A stretch of 9,064 nucleotides of DNA from Youngiibacter multivorans. GTDB lineage: Bacteria; Bacillota; Clostridia; Clostridiales; Clostridiaceae. Position numbers and translations under genes: made by a program. Location of the stretch: contig NZ_JAGGKC010000052.1 in assembly GCF_017873395.1 (NCBI RefSeq), positions 1 through 9,064 of the forward strand. Direction: 5' to 3'. The first letter of the stretch is position 1. Every line of letters begins with the position of its first letter. The notes below the pieces were generated by a model that was not told where the DNA came from, ran no database searches, and saw nothing but the letters and a program-made list of their open reading frames with translations. Positions 6,121-9,064 of the stretch are shown here, one piece after another.

Positions 6121-8496
6121 ATGCTTCTTGAAAAATTGATGGAAATAATCTCACAGCACCACTACAAGCCCTTAACAGTTGAGGAGCTTGCCCAAAGCCT
6201 TCAGATTCCAAGAAATGAGCTGAAGGAGTTCAGGGCTGCGGTAGATGGCTTCATAAAGGATGGTACGCTCTTTATGCTTGCCAATAACAGGATAGCTCTG
6301 CCTGAAAAGTTCGGGATAATTACAGGTACTCTTACTGTTAACCAGAGAGGCTTTGGCTTCGTTACAAGAGGCGCCGATGAAAGGGATGCCTTCATCCCTC
6401 CGACTGCCATGGCTGACGCCATGCACGGTGACAGGGTACAGGTAAAGATACTAAGGGAAGATAAGAAGGACAAGAAGGCAGAAGGCGAGATAATAAGGGT
6501 AGTTGAAAGAAAGAACAATACCGTTATCGGAACCTATCAGGAATCAAGGAATTTCGGATTCGTTGCTCCTGAAGATGTAAGGCTGAAATACGACATATTC
6601 ATACCGAAGAACGGCAGAAATTTTGCTGAGCTTGATGATGTTGTCGTGGTTGAAATCACCAAATGGCCTGAAAAGGGCAGGAACCCGGAAGGAGTCATAT
6701 CGGAGATACTTGGTAAGAAGGGCGACAAGGGAGTGGATATCCTGACTGTAGTCAAGAAATATGCTCTTCCTGAGGAGTTTCCGCCTAAGGTTCACGAGCA
6801 GGCTGAAAGGCTTTCCGAGATAATACCGGAGAGCGAGATGGCGAGGAGACGTGACCTCAGGAATCAGATGATAATGACGATAGATGGAGCAGATGCGAAG
6901 GACCTTGATGATGCAGTTACTGTTGAAAAGAGACCGGACGGTACCTTCAGGCTTGGAGTCCATATTGCTGACGTCACACATTATGTCAGGGAGGGTACTC
7001 CTGTAGACAGTGAAGCGTTCAAGAGGGCTACTTCTGTTTACCTTCTGGACCTTGTAATACCAATGCTTCCGAAGAAGCTTTCAAACAACCTCTGCTCACT
7101 TAATCCCAATGAGCCAAAGCTTACTCTTAGCTGTGAAATGACGATAGACAGGAGAGGCAAGGTCACAGACTACGACATATTCGAGTCGGTGATCGAAAGC
7201 AAGCTCAGGGCTACGTATGAGGATGTCACAAGGGTCCTTAAGGGCGAGATGGATGAGACACTTGAAAAGTACAGGGATTACATACCTATGCTGAAGGACA
7301 TGGAAGAGCTGCAGGGAGTGCTTAAGGCGAAAAGGGATGAGCGAGGAGCAATCGACTTTGACTTCCCGGAGAGCAAGATAGTATTGGATAAGCTGGGAAA
7401 GCCAATTTACGTAGGACCTTACCCCAGGGAGATATCCAACAGGATGATAGAGGAGTTCATGTTAGTCTGCAATGAGACTGTTGCTGAGAACATGTTCTGG
7501 ACCCGCGCCCCGTTCATATACAGAGTCCATGAGGAGCCGGATGGCGAAAAGCTGAAGGCATTCTCTGAATTTGCATTTAACCTGGGCATTCCGGTAAGGC
7601 TCTATAGCGGAGTCCAGCCGAAATCTCTACAGGAAGTGCTTGAGAAGGTAAAGGGAAAGAGTGAGGAGCTGATTCTATCAAAGCTGCTCCTAAGGAGCAT
7701 GATGCAGGCAAGGTACTCGCCTGAGAGCGTAGGTCACTTCGGGCTTGCAGCAACCTATTACTGCCATTTCACATCTCCTATAAGGAGATACCCTGACCTT
7801 ATGATCCACAGGATCATCAAGGAGTTCATCAACAAGGGAATCCCTGAGGGCAGGGCAAAGGAACTGTCAGGAATAGTGGCTGAGGCCTCCAAGATATCCT
7901 CCGACATGGAAAGGGTGGCTGATGAAGCTGAGAGGGACCTGGATTCGCTGAAGAAGGCAGAGTATATGAGCCTGCACATGGGCGAGACCTTCGAGGGAAT
8001 AATTTCCTCAGTTACAGGCTTTGGCATATTCGTCGAACTGCCGAACACCATCGAGGGACTTGTCCATATAACAAGCCTCTATGACGATTACTACATGTTT
8101 GACGACAGGCATATGAAGCTAAGAGGGGAAAGCAATGGCAGAGAATTCGGACTTGGCGACAAGGTCAGTGTATTGGTATCAAAGGTAGACCTGGACAGCC
8201 ATGACATATTCTTCGAGCTGCCTGAGCTGATTGCAGACCTTCTGGCACCTGATGAGACAATGACAACTCCGATACCTGGTAGGAAGGCTCATAAAAATGG
8301 TCCTAAGCCGGCTGGATCAGCAGTAAGGAATCCTCTTGAAATACCTGGAAAACCGAAGCCAAAGTCTGGATTTGTGACAGGCAGAAAACCTGCACCAACA
8401 GCGAAGCCAGGCAAGCCGAAACCAGGAGCTGTAAAACCAGGTGCAAAGAGGAAGCCTGCTCCTGCAAAGAAAACTGCTCCAAAAAGCAAACCATAA
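6121..8496 (+). CDS. rnr: Ribonuclease R (3'-5' exoribonuclease)
   Basis: RNase R, a processive 3'-to-5' exoribonuclease that degrades structured RNA and, in well-studied bacteria, takes part in rRNA quality control and tmRNA-tagged mRNA decay. With ATG 6121 it has 791 residues; an in-frame ATG at 6082 would give 804. I favour 6121 because MLLEKLMEII...KPLTVEELA fits usual RNase R N-termini, although its own SD is weak. Domains in order: N-terminal winged helix (1-60), cold-shock domain 1 (FGIITGTL...DAFIPP, 64-110), cold-shock domain 2 (GTYQESRNFGFVAP, 137-180), RNB catalytic domain (about 240-570) with Asp255, Asp261, Asp263 and Asp264 in the metal-binding DGxxxxDxDD motif plus TSPIRRYPDL (551-560), S1 domain (620-700), and a basic tail. 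The final 51 residues hold 14 Lys, 2 Arg and 13 Pro and no acidic residue. smpB, often next, does not follow. Confidence 0.95.
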   Translation: MLLEKLMEIISQHHYKPLTVEELAQSLQIPRNELKEFRAAVDGFIKDGTLFMLANNRIALPEKFGIITGTLTVNQRGFGFVTRGADERDAFIPPTAMADAMHGDRVQVKILREDKKDKKAEGEIIRVVERKNNTVIGTYQESRNFGFVAPEDVRLKYDIFIPKNGRNFAELDDVVVVEITKWPEKGRNPEGVISEILGKKGDKGVDILTVVKKYALPEEFPPKVHEQAERLSEIIPESEMARRRDLRNQMIMTIDGADAKDLDDAVTVEKRPDGTFRLGVHIADVTHYVREGTPVDSEAFKRATSVYLLDLVIPMLPKKLSNNLCSLNPNEPKLTLSCEMTIDRRGKVTDYDIFESVIESKLRATYEDVTRVLKGEMDETLEKYRDYIPMLKDMEELQGVLKAKRDERGAIDFDFPESKIVLDKLGKPIYVGPYPREISNRMIEEFMLVCNETVAENMFWTRAPFIYRVHEEPDGEKLKAFSEFAFNLGIPVRLYSGVQPKSLQEVLEKVKGKSEELILSKLLLRSMMQARYSPESVGHFGLAATYYCHFTSPIRRYPDLMIHRIIKEFINKGIPEGRAKELSGIVAEASKISSDMERVADEAERDLDSLKKAEYMSLHMGETFEGIISSVTGFGIFVELPNTIEGLVHITSLYDDYYMFDDRHMKLRGESNGREFGLGDKVSVLVSKVDLDSHDIFFELPELIADLLAPDETMTTPIPGRKAHKNGPKPAGSAVRNPLEIPGKPKPKSGFVTGRKPAPTAKPGKPKPGAVKPGAKRKPAPAKKTAPKSKP

Positions 8497-8526
8497 TACA
8501 TAGTTCATACATTGTTAATACTGTAA

Positions 8527-8535
8527 TGTTATAAT
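8527..8535 (+). promoter_or_regulatory. Extended -10 promoter of the rubredoxin-like gene
   Basis: TGT followed by a perfect TATAAT (8530-8535) is a consensus extended -10, a type that can work without a good -35. TTGTTA at 8512 is too close (12 nt) to serve as one. Transcription would start near 8542, leaving a leader of about 58 nt. In that leader GCTGAAG occurs twice (8547-8553 and 8559-8565), of unknown meaning. Confidence 0.5.
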
Positions 8536-8599
8536 AGTGAGTGATGGCTGAAGCTAATGCTGAAGTCAACATTTAGATTATATATATGGAGGTAGGAAA

Positions 8600-8935
8600 A
8601 TGAAGAAACTTTTTAAATGCGATGTTTGCGGTTATATCTATGAGGGAGAGGCTCCACCAGCGGCTTGTCCTAAATGCGGAGTTGGTCCTGAGCATTTCAA
8701 GGCGCTTTCCGATGAGGATGCAAAGAAGATATATTCGTCTGATAGGACTAACGATATCCACTTTGAACTTATCACTTTAGTTGATAAGATGATTGCTCTC
8801 TGCAACGAGGGAATTGAGCTGAAGCTTGACCCGAATTGTGTAAGGGCATTCGAAGAGGCGAAGGATGAGCTGTGGGTGATCAAGGGCAGGTCCAAGGCTG
8901 AGCTTGCAGGACATATGTCAAAGGGCAAGTGGTAA
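8600..8935 (+). CDS. Rubredoxin-like metal-site protein with a helical C-terminal domain
   Basis: A 111-residue cytoplasmic protein. GGAGG (8588-8592) lies 7 nt before ATG 8600. Residues 4-34 form a rubredoxin-like knuckle pair: Cys7-x2-Cys10-Gly-Tyr-x-Tyr-x-Gly-x3-Pro-Pro, then Cys23-Pro-x-Cys26-Gly. The 12-residue gap between pairs is that of the C-terminal domain of rubrerythrin, not of free rubredoxin (about 29), so it should bind one iron, or possibly zinc. Unlike rubrerythrin, the site is N-terminal and there is no visible four-helix ferritin-like diiron domain: only about 65 residues follow, probably helical, with Cys68 and Cys80 and without an ExxH pair. A role in electron transfer or oxidative-stress defence is plausible by association with the domain, but the partner and reaction are unknown. 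It has its own promoter and is followed by a large inverted repeat. Confidence 0.85.
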   Translation: MKKLFKCDVCGYIYEGEAPPAACPKCGVGPEHFKALSDEDAKKIYSSDRTNDIHFELITLVDKMIALCNEGIELKLDPNCVRAFEEAKDELWVIKGRSKAELAGHMSKGKW

Positions 8936-8976
8936 GATTAAATAAAATGATAAAGGTCTGCATGCTGAGATGATAT

Positions 8977-9035
8977 GCTCCCTTTATGAGAGACAGTGAA
9001 AAAGAAAACCACTGTTAATCATGAAGGGAGCTTTT
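8977..9035 (+). repeat. Long two-part inverted repeat (stem-loop) covering an SD
   Basis: GCTCCCTTTATGA (8977-8989) pairs with TCATGAAGGGAGC (9019-9031) over 13 bp with one T-G wobble. Inside it, ACAGTG (8993-8998) pairs with CACTGT (9010-9015) across 3-nt internal loops, around an A-rich 11-nt loop. TTTT follows (9032-9035), so it may terminate the rubredoxin-like transcript. Its right arm also contains GGGAG (9026-9030), the SD of the frame starting at 9039, which the fold would hide. Confidence 0.75.
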
Positions 9036-9038
9036 ATT

Positions 9039-9064
9039 ATGTCTCATAGGACAAAGGGATCTCC
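9039..9064 (+). CDS. Start of a gene truncated by the window end (possible transposase OrfA)
   Basis: ATG 9039 has GGGAG (9026-9030) 8 nt upstream, and the frame is open to the last base (MSHRTKGS...). Only eight residues are visible, so nothing can be said of function from the protein. The suggestion of a transposase rests on the inverted repeat just before it. Confidence 0.4.

Larger units (their letters stand above)
8971..9064 (+). mobile_element. Possible left end of an IS3-family-like insertion sequence (cut by window edge)
   Basis: From 8971 the sequence reads TGATATGCTCCC, beginning with the TG typical of IS3-family ends. It continues into a long inverted repeat and then a short open frame with an SD. 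This resembles, from memory only, the left end and first orf of IS150/IS1223-type elements. The right end, any target duplication and nearly all of the transposase lie outside the window. The alternative is an ordinary terminator followed by an unrelated gene. Confidence 0.35.

Noticed and set aside
8512..8540. Rex or PerR operator upstream of the rubredoxin-like gene
   Set aside because: TTGTTAA and TTATAAT half-site-like words are present, but no second half at proper spacing completes either palindrome.

Overview
The window looks like a chromosomal segment of a clostridial-type Firmicute. All convincing genes are on the + strand and have strong GGAGG-type Shine-Dalgarno (SD) sites. Intergenic DNA is AT-rich, arginine is mostly AGG/AGA, and the gene content (secG, rnr, a K+-dependent membrane pyrophosphatase, a rubredoxin-like protein) fits an anaerobe. 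No species can be named from sequence alone.

Layout. (1) 93-2254: a tandem pair of paralogous surface proteins about 60% identical by eye, one a predicted lipoprotein and one membrane-anchored. Both show the order of motifs of a serpin fold, but with a reactive-loop hinge unlike that of inhibitory serpins; this is the least familiar part of the window. (2) 2385-2710: secG, with its own extended -10 promoter and a terminator. (3) 2823-3788: an alpha/beta-hydrolase lipoprotein. (4) 3934-5952: hppA, a K+-dependent ion-pumping pyrophosphatase, with a structured, repeat-bearing leader and a textbook terminator. (5) 6121-8496: rnr, encoding RNase R with a long Lys/Pro/Ala tail and an odd translation-start region. 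(6) 8600-8935: a small protein with a rubredoxin-like metal site and a helical tail. (7) 8971-9064: a long inverted repeat followed by the start of an open frame, possibly the left end of an insertion sequence cut by the window edge.

How they fit together. secG, a hydrolase and rnr in this order recall the secG-est-rnr-smpB arrangement of Bacillus. Here hppA is interposed, smpB does not follow rnr, and promoters and terminators split the block into separate transcription units. SecG (protein export), the two surface proteins and the hydrolase lipoprotein all concern the envelope, but no shared pathway is shown. No CRISPR array, rRNA or tRNA gene was seen. No stretch longer than about 190 bases lacks a gene or a described signal.
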